Shown piece after piece: positions 63,351 through 64,000 of a stretch of 64,000 bases of DNA. A program made the position numbers and the translations under genes. The DNA comes from Demequina sp. B12 (GTDB lineage: Bacteria; Actinomycetota; Actinomycetes; Actinomycetales; Demequinaceae): NCBI RefSeq assembly GCF_028823635.1, contig NZ_JAPEHU010000002.1, forward strand, positions 372,001 through 436,000, written 5' to 3'. Within the stretch, counting starts at the first letter, position 1; each line of letters opens with the position of its first letter. Under the pieces are notes generated by a model. That model searched no databases and was not told the origin of the DNA. It saw only the letters and a program-made list of their open reading frames with translations.

Positions 63351-64000
63351 ATGGGAATGCAGATATCTCCGTCAATCTTGTCGGCAGACTTCGCCAACTT
63401 GCAGGCAGAGGTGGCGCGCATCTCCACCGCCGACTGGGTCCACGTCGACGTCATGGACGGACACTTTGTTCCTAACCTCACGTTGGGACTACCCGTGGTG
63501 GAACGCATCGCCCAGGTCGCGCCCATGCCAGTCGACGCTCACCTGATGATCGAGAACCCAGATCATTGGGCTCCTCGATACGCGGAGGCCGGTGCCGCAT
63601 CGGTCACCTTCCACTATGAGGCTGCGTCCAACCCGCTGGCCATCGCTCAAGACCTGCGCGCCCTAGGCGCACGCGCGTCCGTGGCTTTGAAGCCGGGCAC
63701 CCCGGTCGACGCGGTGATTGACGACCTCAAGCACTTTGACATGGTGCTGGTCATGACAGTGGAACCAGGCTTTGGTGGCCAAGCTTTCATGCCCGACATG
63801 CTCCCAAAGGTCTCGGCTCTACGGGATGCAGCGCGTGCCGCAGATCTTGATCTGTGGATTCAGACCGACGGCGGAATCGCACGCGACACCATTGAGCAGA
63901 CTGCCGCTGCTGGCTGCGACGTGTTCGTCGCGGGCTCCGCTGTCTACGGTGCAGCCGACCCAGCGGCGGAGGTTGATGCGCTACGGCACCTCGCCGCGAG
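63351..64000 (+). CDS. rpe: Ribulose-phosphate 3-epimerase (3' end outside window)
   Basis: The visible 216 codons show a nearly complete TIM-barrel epimerase of the pentose phosphate pathway, which interconverts ribulose 5-phosphate and xylulose 5-phosphate. Landmarks are [13 protein letters not shown] near the start, the metal/catalytic residues in [16 protein letters not shown] near 33-48 and [22 protein letters not shown] near 139-151, and the second Asp in IQTDGGI. The start ATG at 63351 gives MGMQISPS; an ATG six bases later is possible. About five residues are missing at the end. Confidence 0.95.
   Translation, partial: MGMQISPSILSADFANLQAEVARISTADWVHVDVMDGHFVPNLTLGLPVVERIAQVAPMPVDAHLMIENPDHWAPRYAEAGAASVTFHYEAASNPLAIAQDLRALGARASVALKPGTPVDAVIDDLKHFDMVLVMTVEPGFGGQAFMPDMLPKVSALRDAARAADLDLWIQTDGGIARDTIEQTAAAGCDVFVAGSAVYGAADPAAEVDALRHLAA

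Overview
The window is a continuous stretch of high-GC actinobacterial chromosome, almost entirely core genome. GTG starts are frequent, genes are packed with ATGA/GTGA overlaps, and several -10 hexamers of the form TANNNT sit 6-7 nt before an ATG. The gene content includes a phosphatidylinositol-mannoside set (PIP synthase, acyltransferase, mannosyltransferase), the actinobacterial integration host factor mIHF, a PriA without a recognisable Walker A motif, a C-minus S4 protein and a PyrR-type pyr operon. Together with the order ruvCAB-secDF-rel-hisS-aspS-rarA-rpsD-alaS-ruvX-mltG-aroE this suggests Actinomycetota, most likely Micrococcales. The genus cannot be fixed by eye. I saw no rRNA, tRNA, CRISPR array, insertion sequence or prophage.

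Layout. 1-4916: end of thrS, a HIT protein, and pgsA-patA-pimA for PIM/lipoglycan lipid synthesis. 4957-6993: pdxS, a Nudix hydrolase and pdxT (PLP synthesis). 7051-8075: a SatD-family protein translationally coupled to a small membrane protein, behind a palindromic operator and a leaderless promoter; this is the least understood unit here. 8134-11208: yebC, ruvC, ruvA (with a LexA-type box), ruvB. 11313-16664: secD, secF, rel. 16661-19505 (minus strand): an unknown protein, a DUF349 protein and a membrane-anchored cyclophilin. 19632-30694: hisS, aspS, rarA, rpsD, alaS, ruvX, mltG, aroE.

30803-42274 is a complete type IV pilus locus placed between aroE and aroC: pilB, pilT, pilC, major pilin, two minor pilins, a large cysteine-rich PilX-like protein, prepilin peptidase pilD, and pilM, pilN, pilO. 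No secretin or PilP gene is present, as expected for a cell with one membrane. 42387-46314: aroC, aroK, aroB, efp, nusB. 46422-54571: pyrR, pyrB, pyrC, carA, carB, pyrF behind a PyrR-binding RNA element that overlaps the pyrR ribosome binding site. 54610-64000: mihF, gmk, rpoZ, coaBC, a putative molybdenum-carrier-like protein, metK, priA, fmt, rsmB, and rpe cut by the window end.

The best candidates for something undescribed are the SatD/membrane-protein pair, whose N-terminal half has a residue pattern resembling class III nucleotidyl cyclases, and the pilus locus, with a CRP-like site before pilT and an unusual 538-residue PilX-like subunit. Everything was read by eye; no similarity search, structure prediction or folding calculation was run.
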